From positions 186,001 through 250,000 of the forward strand of contig NZ_VXCA01000012.1 in the NCBI RefSeq assembly GCF_011369485.1: 64,000 bases of DNA, read 5' to 3'. This document shows positions 47,565 to 57,171 of this stretch, piece by piece (position 1 is the stretch's first letter; every line of letters starts with the position of its first letter). Source of the stretch: Pseudomonas atagonensis (lineage in GTDB: Bacteria > Pseudomonadota > Gammaproteobacteria > Pseudomonadales > Pseudomonadaceae). Both the position numbers and the translations under genes were made by a program. Below the pieces are notes generated by a model. That model saw only the letters and a program-made list of their open reading frames with translations. It was not told the DNA's origin and did no database searches.

Positions 47565-48971
47565 TTAGTGCATGAAACCTTCCATGAAGCCGGCCACCTG
47601 GCTGGCGAGCTTGCGCCGCCAGGGCGCCGTGGCCGGATTGGCCAGGGTCTGGTCTTCATGGACAAAGCTTTTGATGATCGCGTTGTAACCGAGCCAGCGG
47701 CACGGCTCCGGCTCCCAGGCACGCAACGCGTGAATGCCGCCGTCGGGCAACACCCAGGGTTGTTTGACCAGCTCGGTGTCTCGCTCAAGAATCAGATCGG
47801 CCAGCGTGCGGCCGCCGAGGTTGCTCGCGCCGACACCCTCCCCGCCATAACCGCCGGACAGCGCGATGCCGTTGGCGCGGTCGCACAGCATGTGCGGCTT
47901 GAAATGCCGGGACATGCCGAGGTTGCCGCCCCAGGCGTGGGTGATCTGGACGTTCTTCAGTTGGGGGAACAATTCGCCGAACAAATAACGGCGCAGCTCG
48001 ACTTCATCGCGGGTCAGGTCGAAGTTGTGGCGCAGCTTGCCGGCGAACTGATAGCCGCCACGGGCGCCGAAGATCAAACGGTTGTCGGCGCTGCGCTGGC
48101 CATAGGTGACCTGGCGACTGAACTCGCTGAAGGCCTGTCCGCGATTGAGGCCGATTTCATCCCACGTTGCCGCCGATAACGGTTCGGTGGCAACGATCAG
48201 GCTTTGCACCGGCAATTGATAACGCCCCAGCGGTGGCAATGTCACCGAATAGCCTTCAACCGCCGGCACGATCCAGCGGCTGCGCACGCTGGCCCGGGCG
48301 GTGCGCAGGCTGCCCGACTGCCAATGGGTCACCGGGCTGTTTTCGTAAATCTTCACCCCCATGCCCTGCACTGTACGGGCCAGGCCGCGCACCAGCTTGG
48401 CCGGGTGAATGGTCGCGACGTGCGGCGCATAAATGCCGCCGTAAGGTTTCGCCACACGAATCTGTTGTGCCAGTTGCTCGGGGCTGAGCCAGCGATAATC
48501 GTCGTCGGTCAGGCCCTGAGCGTGCAGTTTGGCGAGGTATTCACGCAGGCTGGCTTCTTGCTCCGGGTAACGGGCGGCGCAATACAGCACACCGCCCTTG
48601 CGGTAATCGCAGTCGATACCTTCACGTTCGAGCACCACTTCCACTTCATCGGGAATGCTGTGCAGCAGGTCAAAGGACGCGCGGCGCTGCTCCGGCGACA
48701 AACCGGCGAGCAAGCGGTCTTCGCCAAGCAAATTGCCCATCAGCCAGCCGCCATTGCGCCCCGACGCGCCGAACCCGGCGGTTTGTGCCTCGATGATGGC
48801 GATGTCGAGCCCGGGTGCGAGTTTTTTCAGGTAATACGCGGTCCAGAGCCCGGTATAGCCGGCGCCGATGATTGCCACATCGACATCCAGATCCTGTTCC
48901 AACGCGGCGCGCGCGGTCAGCGGCTCATCGAGTTGATCCATCCACAAACTGATAGTGCGCCACGCCGGCAT
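47565..48971 (-). CDS. FAD-dependent amine oxidase of the DAO/PuuB-OrdL type
   Basis: 468 residues. A Rossmann FAD-binding motif is at the N-terminus (DVAIIGAGYTGLWTAYYL, then DIAIIEAQTAGFGASGRNGGW) and the DAO C-terminal block (GGYGGEGVGASNLGGRTLADLIL) closes the FAD site. This is the arrangement of gamma-glutamylputrescine oxidase and related cytoplasmic amine oxidases producing an aldehyde, ammonia and H2O2. The start at 48971 is set by GGAG six bases upstream; an ATG at 48986 lies before that site. Probably co-transcribed with the NTF2-AraC gene before it and the cupin after it. Substrate inferred as a (glutamyl)polyamine from context. Confidence 0.85.
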   Translation of the reverse strand: MPAWRTISLWMDQLDEPLTARAALEQDLDVDVAIIGAGYTGLWTAYYLKKLAPGLDIAIIEAQTAGFGASGRNGGWLMGNLLGEDRLLAGLSPEQRRASFDLLHSIPDEVEVVLEREGIDCDYRKGGVLYCAARYPEQEASLREYLAKLHAQGLTDDDYRWLSPEQLAQQIRVAKPYGGIYAPHVATIHPAKLVRGLARTVQGMGVKIYENSPVTHWQSGSLRTARASVRSRWIVPAVEGYSVTLPPLGRYQLPVQSLIVATEPLSAATWDEIGLNRGQAFSEFSRQVTYGQRSADNRLIFGARGGYQFAGKLRHNFDLTRDEVELRRYLFGELFPQLKNVQITHAWGGNLGMSRHFKPHMLCDRANGIALSGGYGGEGVGASNLGGRTLADLILERDTELVKQPWVLPDGGIHALRAWEPEPCRWLGYNAIIKSFVHEDQTLANPATAPWRRKLASQVAGFMEGFMH

Positions 48972-49023
48972 GCAAGACTCCGCCACTGAAAACCTTCGAT
49001 GGCGTCGATCCTAGTGCGCGACT

Positions 49024-49839
49024 TCAGGGGATGTCTTGCGCGCGTGCACGCAAAGAAATTTGTTTGGCGTAAGCCTTGGGCGACTGGCCGGTGTGCTGGC
49101 GGAAACAGCTGTAAAACGCCGACAGCGAATTGAATCCGGCAGCAAAGGCCAATTCATCGATGCGCAGCGGCGGCGTGGCGTCATCCAGTGACTTGAGCAA
49201 ATGCTGCAGACGCGCCTGATTGACGTAACGATAGAAGCTTTGCCCCAGCACCTGGTTCAGCAAATAGGAAATTTGATTGCGGCTGTAACCGCACTCCTTG
49301 GCCACTCGCTGCAGATCAAGCTCCGGATCGAGATACGGTTGCTGGCGCTCGAAGTATTGCTGCAGGTCTTCGGCCATGAAGCTCAACTGACGGGGCGACA
49401 GCCCGAGTCGGCTGACCGCCGGGCGCTGACTGGCTTTCTGGTTGTCGCCACTTTGCGCGCGAACCAGAGAGGCGTACTCGTTGACTCGCCAGATCAGCCC
49501 GTCCTTGACGGTGATCGCCTCGCTGGAGCGGAACGACACCAGACCGTCACCGCCGCGCAGCGTCACTTCGTACTGGATGAACGCGGTGTTGCCGTCGACG
49601 CGGATGCGATCGCAGTGCTCCAGCGCTTCGTCGGATTCTCGCGGCATGCTAACGCGCACGTATTCGCGCAACTCGTCGAGGCCGAGCACGCGGTTCTGGA
49701 AGAAATCGTTGTACTGAATGTCCGGGTGATACAGCGCCATGACGCGGTCCAGGTCGCGGTGTTTCCAGCTCAGGTGATAACGCATGACCGTGGCGGCCGT
49801 GGCCTCGGTCTGTTGCGGGCCGTCGTCGTCGGCGTGCAT
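49024..49839 (-). CDS. AraC-family regulator with an N-terminal SnoaL/NTF2-like domain
   Basis: 271 residues. Residues 12-125 look like a SnoaL/NTF2-like cone fold (MRYHLSWKHRDLDRVMALYHPDIQYNDFF, TAFIQYEVTLRGGDGLVSFRSSEAITV), an unusual ligand-binding module for this family, in place of the normal cupin. The C-terminal ~110 residues are a double HTH (DLQRVAKECGYSRNQISYLLNQ; RIDELAFAAGFNSLSAFYSCFRQHTGQSPKAYAK). The oxidase start lies 52 bases downstream, so it probably heads and regulates the oxidase-cupin-binding protein unit. The small molecule sensed is unknown. Confidence 0.88.
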   Translation of the reverse strand: MHADDDGPQQTEATAATVMRYHLSWKHRDLDRVMALYHPDIQYNDFFQNRVLGLDELREYVRVSMPRESDEALEHCDRIRVDGNTAFIQYEVTLRGGDGLVSFRSSEAITVKDGLIWRVNEYASLVRAQSGDNQKASQRPAVSRLGLSPRQLSFMAEDLQQYFERQQPYLDPELDLQRVAKECGYSRNQISYLLNQVLGQSFYRYVNQARLQHLLKSLDDATPPLRIDELAFAAGFNSLSAFYSCFRQHTGQSPKAYAKQISLRARAQDIP

Positions 49840-50082
49840 AAATGACTCGGTGAAAAAGAACCGAGCTTGCCCAACTTCGGCCCGAGCGGCAACGGCTAAT
49901 CCGTGATGGCCCTTTGGCGATGATTGCGCCGCGCGTGACTTACATCAAAAAATGCGAATCCATCGCAAAAAGAACTGAAAAATCTCACAGGAAATTCACA
50001 TCAGGATGCTACTTTTAATGTCAGTCACTGGTTGAGCCAATGAAGGCTCTTCCCACCTAACGTGAGCAAAAGGAAGCGCTCG

Positions 50083-50106
50083 ATGAAGAAGGCGGGCAAC
50101 ACATGA
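50083..50106 (+). CDS. Seven-codon upstream ORF overlapping the DUF1652 start
   Basis: ATG at 50083 follows AAAGGAAG with a six-base spacer and encodes MKKAGNT, ending in a TGA that overlaps the next ATG (ATGA, 50103-50106). The main start has only a weak GGCGGG upstream, so the short frame may deliver ribosomes to it. Too short to call a gene with certainty. Confidence 0.4.
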   Translation: MKKAGNT

Positions 50107-50375
50107 ATAAAGGTTCAAGCAAAGTCACGTTCCCCAATGCCTGCCAGCTGATGCGCTGGCATTTTCATCCCATGGGTTTCGAGGCCACGATGGACGCACC
50201 GGGCAGCATGATCGCCCGCCTGTTTGATCGCGCCAGCGGAGAAACCATGATCGCCATCGCCGGCATTCCCTGCGCGACGGTGATGAATGCCGCAGATGTC
50301 GAACGAATAATCGAAGCGGTCGAGGATGAACTGGAAGCTTTTGTACCTCCAGAGTCTCTCAAGAGCTATGCATAA
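50103..50375 (+). CDS. DUF1652-like small protein
   Basis: A 90-residue protein resembling Pseudomonas DUF1652 proteins: an N-terminal helix (NACQLMRWHFHPMGFEATMD), beta strands (MIARLFDRASGETMIAIAGIPC) and a C-terminal helix (DVERIIEAVEDELEAF). Function is unknown. It is followed by a strong terminator and is translated either from its own weak site or by reinitiation from the seven-codon ORF. Family assignment is from pattern memory and moderately sure. The 263-base upstream gap is AT-rich around 49940-50010 and contains the promoter region but no other gene. Confidence 0.65.
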   Translation: MNKGSSKVTFPNACQLMRWHFHPMGFEATMDAPGSMIARLFDRASGETMIAIAGIPCATVMNAADVERIIEAVEDELEAFVPPESLKSYA

Positions 50376-50392
50376 CCACATGATTTAAAAGT

Positions 50393-50421
50393 AAAAAGCC
50401 CGCTTTAAGCGGGCTTTTTTT
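50393..50421. terminator. Bidirectional rho-independent terminator
   Basis: AAAAAGCCCGCTT and AAGCGGGCTTTTTTT meet with no or a two-base loop. It serves the DUF1652 gene (+) and the helicase gene (minus), whose stop is at 50435. Confidence 0.94.
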
Positions 50422-50434
50422 GTGGGCACGGGAT

Positions 50435-52909
50435 TCAGGCTTTTTGCTTGGCCGGGCGGTGATCGGCAAAGAAAGGTTTACCGGCCGGAATTCGCTCGGA
50501 CGCACGCGGCATGTTCACCGCTTGCGCCTCCTGCGGCTCGACGTACCAGTAGCAATGGCTGACGGCCCGGGTGATGCCGACGTAGGCCAGGCGCAGGATT
50601 TCGTCCTTCTGGGCACTGTCGTAAGGCTCACTGTCACCGGACCTGCCCAATCCGGCCATGCGATAAACCTGATTTTTGTAGGGTGAGCTGGTCAGGTGCT
50701 GGCAATCGCCCAACAGGAACACCGCGTCAGCCTGCAGGCCTTTGGCACTGTGATAGGTCAATTGCTTCAGCCTGCGACTGGCATACGGCAAGCTCGAATC
50801 AACATTAACTACAGGCTGAATATGCTGCTCAATCAACAACTTATCGCTGCTTTTTCGATAAAGCATCAAGATTGAATGGCCTTGTCGGTAGTGCTCCGCC
50901 AGACGCTGACCGAGCGCCTGATCATCGCGCTCCAGCACATTTACCGGCTGCAGTGGTCTGGATTCACCGCTGGCCTTGGCCTTCTTGCCCGGGATTGCCG
51001 GAGCCGCGCGAACGATGTGTTCAGCGGCGTCGATGATGTGCTGGTGGCTGCGGTAATTGTCGCTGAGCATCACCCGCGTGGTGCTCGGTGACGGAAATTC
51101 CTTGTTGAACTCCATGAAGTAGCTCGGCGAACTGCCGCGCCAACCGTAGATCGATTGCCAGTCATCGCCAACGCACAACAGCGAAGAACGCTGCGCTCCA
51201 CGACCGATATGCATGGCCGGCCCACGGCTGCGAATCTCGGCCAGGCTGGCGCGAATCCACGAGACGATCTGCGGCGATACGTCCTGAAACTCATCGATCA
51301 TCAGGTGCGAAAGCGGCCTCAGCAGTTCATCGCTGAGCAATTTCAGGTTTTCCGGTGAATGTTCGCTGAACAGCGCAAACATGCGGTTGTAGCTCATGAT
51401 CGGTGGTTTCTGATCGAGCAGATGATCCTCGAAGGCGCGCCAAAACAGGCTCAGCGCCTCAAAGAACAACCGATCCGGGTCGTCCTTGGCAAAACTCATG
51501 CGCCCGACAGCGTCCGGCACATCCAGCCCGAGATTTTCGATGAAGCCTGCCGCTGCCACGAAACAATCGAGCAAAGGTGCGGAAGCCAGCTCACCTTTAA
51601 CCTTGTAATCGAAGCCCGGGCCGGCAGTCGCATCGCCCGCCAATGTCGCAAGCATTCGCTTTGAAGCCTCATAACTATCCAGCCATATCAATGGCTTACG
51701 ACAGAAAGCTTGAAACAGGGTGCGCTTTACTGCCCATTCTGCACGCACCGTCAGCTTGGCGTTTGGCCGGCAGACCTGCGGGTTCTCCCTTGAATCGAAC
51801 CCCAGAACGACCCAGGCATCGAGGCTGGGAATGTAACCGTGGCAATGGAATCTCGAGCCGTTTATTTCAAACGTCTGGCGATTGGACTCGATGCCTTTGA
51901 TTGGCCAGGCACCGGCGCGGTACCACAGATCCTCGATCACATCGCACAGTTCTTCATCGCGCTTGGCCGCCAGTTCCGTCACGGCCATGCGTTTTTGCAC
52001 GTCCGGATGATCGCGCTCCAGCTCCTTGAGCTGCAGGCCATGACGGGACAACGGCTGGATCAGTTCACGAAAACGTGGATTGTCGTTGAACAACCGGTGG
52101 TAACAGGCATTGAGTTGCTGGCGTTGAGCGTCGTTGATGCGCAGGTCAAACGGATTGCTGTCCACTTCCTCATCGACGCCTTGCGGGCGCAGGCTCAGGT
52201 TTTCGAACGCCTGCAAGCGTTCGAAGCCCGGCAGACTGCGCACCATCGGCAAAATGCGCGAATGGAAGGTGCGCACCAGGTCCCGTGCGGTTTTCTGCTC
52301 CAGGTTCTGCCCCCAGAGGCCGAACAGTTGGATCAGCTTATTGATGAAGTCCTTGCGCGATTCGCGGGTGAACGTCACGACCGTCATCGAGTTCAGTTCG
52401 AAGCCCAGGTAGTGAGTCAGCAGCAGAATACGCAACACGAGCGTGGTGGACTTGCCCGCACCGGCCCCGGCGACCACGGAAGTTGACGGCGTCTCGCTAA
52501 AAATCATCTTCCACTGTGCGGTGCTTGGCTGCGCATGGGCCGGCAGCAAGCGAGCGACATCGGCCTTCATGCGCTTCTTCAAGTCGGCTGTCAGCGGCAG
52601 CCGCCAGTCGTCAAACAAATGATTATCCACGCTGGGTGGACGGTGTTCGGTACTGCGGCTGTCGCGGATCAACAGCACTTGCCGACCTTCTTCCAGCCCT
52701 TCGAGCTTGCCTTCCTTGAAGCCATATTCAACGCCAGCGGTGTGCCCGCTGCGAAAGCCGTCAGCCTGCCCGTGCAACCAAGACGCACGGTGCTGTGCGC
52801 GCAGACGGGTCAGGCCATGGCCAAAAAAACGCGCGGCCAGGCGCTTGAACCACGGCATCTCGGCCAGGGGGCGAAGTTCGGGAGGAAGATCGGGGGTGTG
52901 TTGCGCCAC
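50435..52909 (-). CDS. UvrD/Rep-type superfamily 1 DNA helicase
   Basis: 824 residues. Motifs in order: Walker A AGAGAGKST, Ia VVTFTRESRKDF, II LMIDEFQDVSP, III GDDWQSIYGWRGS, IV LSDNYRSHQ, V TYHSAKGLQADAVFLLGD and VI LAYVGITRA. The ~130 N-terminal residues form an extra charged region (GQADGFRSGHTAGVEYGFKEG), absent from UvrD itself and reminiscent of HelD-like accessory segments. A large insert between Ia and II carries DWQ-less core loops. It is a 3'-5' helicase by family; the pathway (repair, recombination or RNA polymerase recycling) cannot be told. It is divergent from the pirin gene. Confidence 0.85.
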   Translation of the reverse strand: MAQHTPDLPPELRPLAEMPWFKRLAARFFGHGLTRLRAQHRASWLHGQADGFRSGHTAGVEYGFKEGKLEGLEEGRQVLLIRDSRSTEHRPPSVDNHLFDDWRLPLTADLKKRMKADVARLLPAHAQPSTAQWKMIFSETPSTSVVAGAGAGKSTTLVLRILLLTHYLGFELNSMTVVTFTRESRKDFINKLIQLFGLWGQNLEQKTARDLVRTFHSRILPMVRSLPGFERLQAFENLSLRPQGVDEEVDSNPFDLRINDAQRQQLNACYHRLFNDNPRFRELIQPLSRHGLQLKELERDHPDVQKRMAVTELAAKRDEELCDVIEDLWYRAGAWPIKGIESNRQTFEINGSRFHCHGYIPSLDAWVVLGFDSRENPQVCRPNAKLTVRAEWAVKRTLFQAFCRKPLIWLDSYEASKRMLATLAGDATAGPGFDYKVKGELASAPLLDCFVAAAGFIENLGLDVPDAVGRMSFAKDDPDRLFFEALSLFWRAFEDHLLDQKPPIMSYNRMFALFSEHSPENLKLLSDELLRPLSHLMIDEFQDVSPQIVSWIRASLAEIRSRGPAMHIGRGAQRSSLLCVGDDWQSIYGWRGSSPSYFMEFNKEFPSPSTTRVMLSDNYRSHQHIIDAAEHIVRAAPAIPGKKAKASGESRPLQPVNVLERDDQALGQRLAEHYRQGHSILMLYRKSSDKLLIEQHIQPVVNVDSSLPYASRRLKQLTYHSAKGLQADAVFLLGDCQHLTSSPYKNQVYRMAGLGRSGDSEPYDSAQKDEILRLAYVGITRAVSHCYWYVEPQEAQAVNMPRASERIPAGKPFFADHRPAKQKA

Positions 52910-53187
52910 GCTGACGGACTCCAGGGTGTGAGGCTGTTGCGGCTATGGTGTCTGCATTTGCGCTGGAGTTCTAGCGAAATGCTTACAGGTCATTGGTTTA
53001 GGCGATGAATTGAAGGTGAGATGAGACCGTTTCGAGCACTTTTCACATCAATGGATTCGATGAGAATGCAGCACTTTTTACGCTTTTTCTTGATTGTTGA
53101 CTGATAGATGATGCTCGTCATCAACCAACGGTCTCGCTTCGTGGCTCTGGCGTTGCGCCCCATGACGAACCTTTTCAGGAGACGATC

Positions 53188-53883
53188 ATGCTTGAACTCA
53201 GACCCTTCAGCACGCTGGGCGGTGCCCATCACGGCTGGCTGGATGCCCATCATCACTTTTCGTTCGCCGAGTATTACGACCCGCAACGCATGAACTGGGG
53301 CAACCTGCGCGTGTGGAACGATGACGTGATCGCTGCCGGCACGGGTTTTGCGCAACACCCGCACCGTGACATGGAGATCATCACTTACGTGCGTGAAGGT
53401 GCGATTACTCACCAGGACAACCTTGGTAACAAGGGCCGAACTGAAGCGGGTGACGTGCAGGTGATGAGCGCCGGCAGCGGCATCGCTCACAGTGAATACA
53501 ACCTGGAAGCGACTGACACCAAGATCTTCCAGATCTGGATTCTGCCCACCGAAACCGGCGCACCGCCGTCGTGGGGTGCCAAGCCCTTCCCGAATGGCCA
53601 GCGCGAAGGGTTTGTAACGCTTGCCAGCGGCAAGGACGGTGATGATCAAAGTCTGCGGATTCGTGCGGATGCGCGGCTGGTTGCAGCCAATATCAAGGCT
53701 GGGGAAACAGCGGAATATCGCCTCGATGAAGGGCGTCGGGCGTATCTGGTGCCAGCGACCGGTGTGATTGAAGTCAACGGCTTGCGCGCCAATGCTCGAG
53801 ACGGCGTCGCGGTGGCGCATGAGCACGTGCTGACAGTCACAGCGATTGAGGACAGTGAGATCGTGTTGGTCGATCTGGCGTAA
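53188..53883 (+). CDS. Pirin family protein (YhhW-like)
   Basis: A 231-residue bicupin. The N-terminal metal-site signature is clear: FAQHPHRDMEIITYVREGAITHQD and HSEYN, giving the His-His-His-Glu set (about His57, His59, His101, Glu103). These proteins can have quercetinase activity or redox-sensing roles; which applies here is not visible. The start at 53188 follows CAGGAGA. It is monocistronic with a perfect terminator. The 278-base gap upstream to the divergent helicase has no other gene. Confidence 0.93.
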   Translation: MLELRPFSTLGGAHHGWLDAHHHFSFAEYYDPQRMNWGNLRVWNDDVIAAGTGFAQHPHRDMEIITYVREGAITHQDNLGNKGRTEAGDVQVMSAGSGIAHSEYNLEATDTKIFQIWILPTETGAPPSWGAKPFPNGQREGFVTLASGKDGDDQSLRIRADARLVAANIKAGETAEYRLDEGRRAYLVPATGVIEVNGLRANARDGVAVAHEHVLTVTAIEDSEIVLVDLA

Positions 53884-53892
53884 ATCGCGGAC

Positions 53893-53927
53893 AAAAAAAG
53901 GGTGACCTTGGTGGTCACCCTTTTTTT
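53893..53927. terminator. Bidirectional rho-independent terminator
   Basis: AAAAAAAGGGTGACC, loop TTGGT, GGTCACCCTTTTTTT: a perfect stem flanked by A and T runs. Shared by the pirin gene and the convergent phosphoglucomutase gene. Confidence 0.95.
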
Positions 53928-53967
53928 GTGCTTGAAAATTTACAGCGATCAATTTTTCAAAGCAGCA

Positions 53968-55614
53968 TCACTTGGTCGAAATCGCACCATCCACCAGGGT
54001 TTGCGCTTCGGCCACCAATTGTTTGAGGTGGTCGTCGCTGATGAAGCTTTCGGCGTAGATCTTGTAGATGTCTTCGGTGCCCGACGGACGCGCCGCGAAC
54101 CAGCCGTTTTCGGTCATCACTTTCAAACCGCCAATGGCCTGGTCGTTGCCCGGCGCCTTGCTGAGAATGCTCTGGATCTTCTCGCCTGCCAGCTCGGTCG
54201 AGGTGACCTGCTCCGGCGACAGCTTGCTCAGCAGTGCTTTCTGCTCAGGGTTGGCCTTGGCATCGACACGTACCGAGAACGGCTCGCCCAGTTCATCGGT
54301 GAGTGCGCGGTAAGCCTGGCTCGGATCACGGCCGGTACGCGCAGTCATTTCCGCCGCCAGCAGCGCAGGGATCAGACCATCCTTGTCGGTGCTCCAGACG
54401 CCGCCGTCCTTGCGCAGGAACGATGCACCGGCGCTCTCCTCGCCACCAAAACCCAGCGAGCCGTCAAACAAGCCGTCCGCAAACCATTTGAAACCGACCG
54501 GCACTTCGTACAGGCGACGGTTGAGGCGCTTGGCCACGCGATCGATCAATCCGCTGCTGACCACGGTTTTACCCACGGCGGCATCGGCGCGCCATTGCGG
54601 GCGATTCTGGAACAGATAGTCAATGGCAACGGCCAGATAGTTGTTCGGTGCCAGCAGGCCGCCGGATGGCGTAACGATGCCATGACGGTCGTGGTCAGGA
54701 TCGCAGGCGAACGCCACATCGAATCGCTCTTTCAGACCGATCAGCCCCTGCATTGCGTGGCTGGACGATGGGTCCATGCGGATCTGGCCATCCCAGTCGA
54801 CAGTCATGAAACGGAACGTCGAATCGACTTGCTTGTTGACCACTTCCAGGTCCAGACGATAGTGCTCGGCAATTGCCGACCAGTAGCGCACGCCAGCGCC
54901 GCCCAACGGGTCAACGCCCAGACGCAGCTTGGCGCCACGAATGGCGTCAAAGTCGATCACGTTGATCAGGTCGGCAACATAAGTGTTGAGGTAGTCGTGG
55001 CGGTGAGTGGTACTCGCCTTCAGCGCCTGCTCGTAACTGACGCGCTTCACGCCCGCGAGTTTATTGGTCAGCAGTTCGTTGGCCTTGGCTTCGATCCACT
55101 TGGTGATGTGGGTGTCGGCCGGGCCGCCGTTGGTTGGGTTGTACTTGTAACCACCGCTTTGCGGTGGATTGTGCGACGGCGTGATGACGATACCGTCGGC
55201 CAGGCCAGAGGTGCGGCCACGGTTGTAGCAGAGAATTGCGTGGGACACCGCAGGCGTCGGCGTGTATTCGTCGCCCTCGGCAATCATCACGGTGACACCG
55301 TTGGCCGCCAGCACTTCCAGCGCGCTCGCGCCAGCCGGAGTCGACAATGCGTGGGTGTCGATGCCCACGAACAGCGGGCCGTTGATGCCCTGCTCTTCGC
55401 GGTACAGGCAGATGGCCTGACTGATTGCCAGCACGTGCCACTCGTTGAAACTCAAGTCGAAGGAGCTGCCACGGTGCCCGGAGGTGCCGAACGCCACTCG
55501 TTGAGTGGAAATCGAAGCGTCAGGCTGGCCGGTGTAATAAGCCGTTACCAGTCGCGGGATGTCGACCAACAACTCTGCCGGTGCCGGTTTGCCCGCAAAA
55601 GGACTGAGTGTCAT
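53968..55614 (-). CDS. pgm: Phosphoglucomutase (alpha-D-glucose-specific)
   Basis: 548 residues, cytoplasmic, interconverting glucose-1-phosphate and glucose-6-phosphate for glycogen/trehalose and polysaccharide synthesis. Domain 1 has GTSGHRGSS and the phosphoserine loop [18 protein letters not shown]. The Mg site is DPDHDRHG, the sugar-binding loop is GGEESAG ([11 protein letters not shown]), and the phosphate-binding loop is RPSGTED ([17 protein letters not shown]). Length and motifs are standard for the bacterial Pgm type of E. coli. Isolated, with a terminator downstream. Confidence 0.96.
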   Translation of the reverse strand: MTLSPFAGKPAPAELLVDIPRLVTAYYTGQPDASISTQRVAFGTSGHRGSSFDLSFNEWHVLAISQAICLYREEQGINGPLFVGIDTHALSTPAGASALEVLAANGVTVMIAEGDEYTPTPAVSHAILCYNRGRTSGLADGIVITPSHNPPQSGGYKYNPTNGGPADTHITKWIEAKANELLTNKLAGVKRVSYEQALKASTTHRHDYLNTYVADLINVIDFDAIRGAKLRLGVDPLGGAGVRYWSAIAEHYRLDLEVVNKQVDSTFRFMTVDWDGQIRMDPSSSHAMQGLIGLKERFDVAFACDPDHDRHGIVTPSGGLLAPNNYLAVAIDYLFQNRPQWRADAAVGKTVVSSGLIDRVAKRLNRRLYEVPVGFKWFADGLFDGSLGFGGEESAGASFLRKDGGVWSTDKDGLIPALLAAEMTARTGRDPSQAYRALTDELGEPFSVRVDAKANPEQKALLSKLSPEQVTSTELAGEKIQSILSKAPGNDQAIGGLKVMTENGWFAARPSGTEDIYKIYAESFISDDHLKQLVAEAQTLVDGAISTK

Positions 55615-55718
55615 GCAAAACCTCTGAAATAGAGTGGTTCGAGAATTACAGCGCAGTTTACTGGCAGTTCGACCACAACGCGACGGGATCGATCCGACAC
55701 TCGTTAACAGACGGTGAA

Positions 55719-57119
55719 CTAGTCGCCAGGCGCCAGGCGCAGCGCGTCGCCCAGCAGCCCGGCAACCGCTGCCAGCGTGTGAACGCCGTGCCCAACGGCA
55801 CTCAAACGCAAGTGGTGCATATGCAGACCCTGCAAACTGAACAACTCTCCCGGGGCAATCACCACCTGCTGCTTGAGCAGATCACGAAACACCTGCCCCA
55901 TATCGACTGCACGCAATGAGCGGATCCACACGGTGGCGCCGCCCTGCGGCTCGACAATCTGCACGGCGTCGCCCAGCCGTTGATTCAACAACTGCACCAA
56001 ATGCGTCCGGCGCTCTTTGAGCAAGCGGCGCAAGACATGCAAATGCTGGTCGACCCTTCCGCTGGCGTATAACCGGGCGATGGCTCTCTGACGAATCGGC
56101 GACAGGCGGAACGAGCGCAATAAAAAGTGGCGTTGCAACTCATTGCGCAACTCTCTCGACAGCACAAATCCGTAGGGCGCTTCGGCACCGATAAACTTCT
56201 CGAACGTCGAAAACACCAGCAAGCGGTCATGATCGAGCAGGTCGCGCAGGCGCTGCCCGGCCACTCGTTCATCGAGTTCGCTGTAACAATCATTCTCCAA
56301 TACCCAAGTACCGTGCCGGGCGAGCAGTTGGGCAATCGAATGAAGGTTAACCTGTGGAATCACGCTGCCCTGCGGCATGTTCAACGCGGAGGACAGCAGC
56401 ACCAGCCGCACCGGTTCGGTTTCAAGCAGGGTTTCCAGTTGCAGTGGATCAAACACACCCTCTGCGCTCAGCGGGATCTCGAGAACCCGCACATCACTGG
56501 CTTGCAGCAGTTGCAGGATCACCCAGTCACAGGGCGACTCGACAAGAACCGTCGCGTGTCTGAGTTCGAGGACGCAAATCAACACCTCAAGTACACCGCG
56601 CAAGTCAGCGCCGATATAAACGTCGTCGGCGTGCCAACAATGCGCAGGCGATGTGGTGTAGCGAGCGGCCAGTGCCGTACGCAATTCCAGGTCACCGCAG
56701 GGTTGTGCCAGCGGTTGCGTCGGGCGCGGATACTGACGCAGCAGCACCCGTTCCAGCGTCAACAAGGGGCCTTCCAGTGGATGCAAAGACGCCGGCTCGT
56801 CAGCGCTCAGCACACACATGCCGGGGCGCCGGGCATTGATGTAAAGGGTCTCGAGTAGATCGTCACTGCCGCTGGGCAGTGTTGCGCGGGAGTCCAGCCG
56901 GGCGTAATACCCCGATTTCGCCACCGAGTAGACCCGCCCTTCTTTTTCCAGCAGCGAATAGGCGTACTGAATGGTTGAGATTGATACGCTCAGGCGCACG
57001 GACAGTTGTCGCAACGAGGGCAAACGCGCATCGGCATCACCTTCCGGCTCGTTGATCAACTGCTGCAAATAACGGTAAACCGCCTGATAGGCAAAATCGG
57101 ATTCGCGCGCTGCCTTCAT
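55719..57119 (-). CDS. MocR-type regulator: GntR winged helix fused to an aminotransferase-like domain
   Basis: 466 residues from the ATG at 57119 (AGGACGGG upstream). Residues ~8-75 form a GntR wHTH ([57 protein letters not shown]). The rest is a fold-type I PLP domain: [20 protein letters not shown], and a lysine in [20 protein letters not shown] at the Schiff-base position. MocR proteins sense PLP or amino compounds and regulate neighbours. The nearest candidate target is the unrecognised gene 52 bases upstream on the same strand, probably in the same transcript. Confidence 0.88.
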   Translation of the reverse strand: MKAARESDFAYQAVYRYLQQLINEPEGDADARLPSLRQLSVRLSVSISTIQYAYSLLEKEGRVYSVAKSGYYARLDSRATLPSGSDDLLETLYINARRPGMCVLSADEPASLHPLEGPLLTLERVLLRQYPRPTQPLAQPCGDLELRTALAARYTTSPAHCWHADDVYIGADLRGVLEVLICVLELRHATVLVESPCDWVILQLLQASDVRVLEIPLSAEGVFDPLQLETLLETEPVRLVLLSSALNMPQGSVIPQVNLHSIAQLLARHGTWVLENDCYSELDERVAGQRLRDLLDHDRLLVFSTFEKFIGAEAPYGFVLSRELRNELQRHFLLRSFRLSPIRQRAIARLYASGRVDQHLHVLRRLLKERRTHLVQLLNQRLGDAVQIVEPQGGATVWIRSLRAVDMGQVFRDLLKQQVVIAPGELFSLQGLHMHHLRLSAVGHGVHTLAAVAGLLGDALRLAPGD

Positions 57120-57171
57120 GTACGAAAACCCGTCCTGTACAGCCCCACGCTTGCAAGGAACACGCTCACGT

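Noticed and set aside
52990..53952. 320-codon minus-strand frame over the pirin gene
   Set aside because: The pirin metal-binding motifs are on the plus strand with a good ribosome site, and this frame runs through a terminator.
53902..55632. 576-codon plus-strand frame over pgm
   Set aside because: pgm on the minus strand has all catalytic motifs; this is its antisense shadow.
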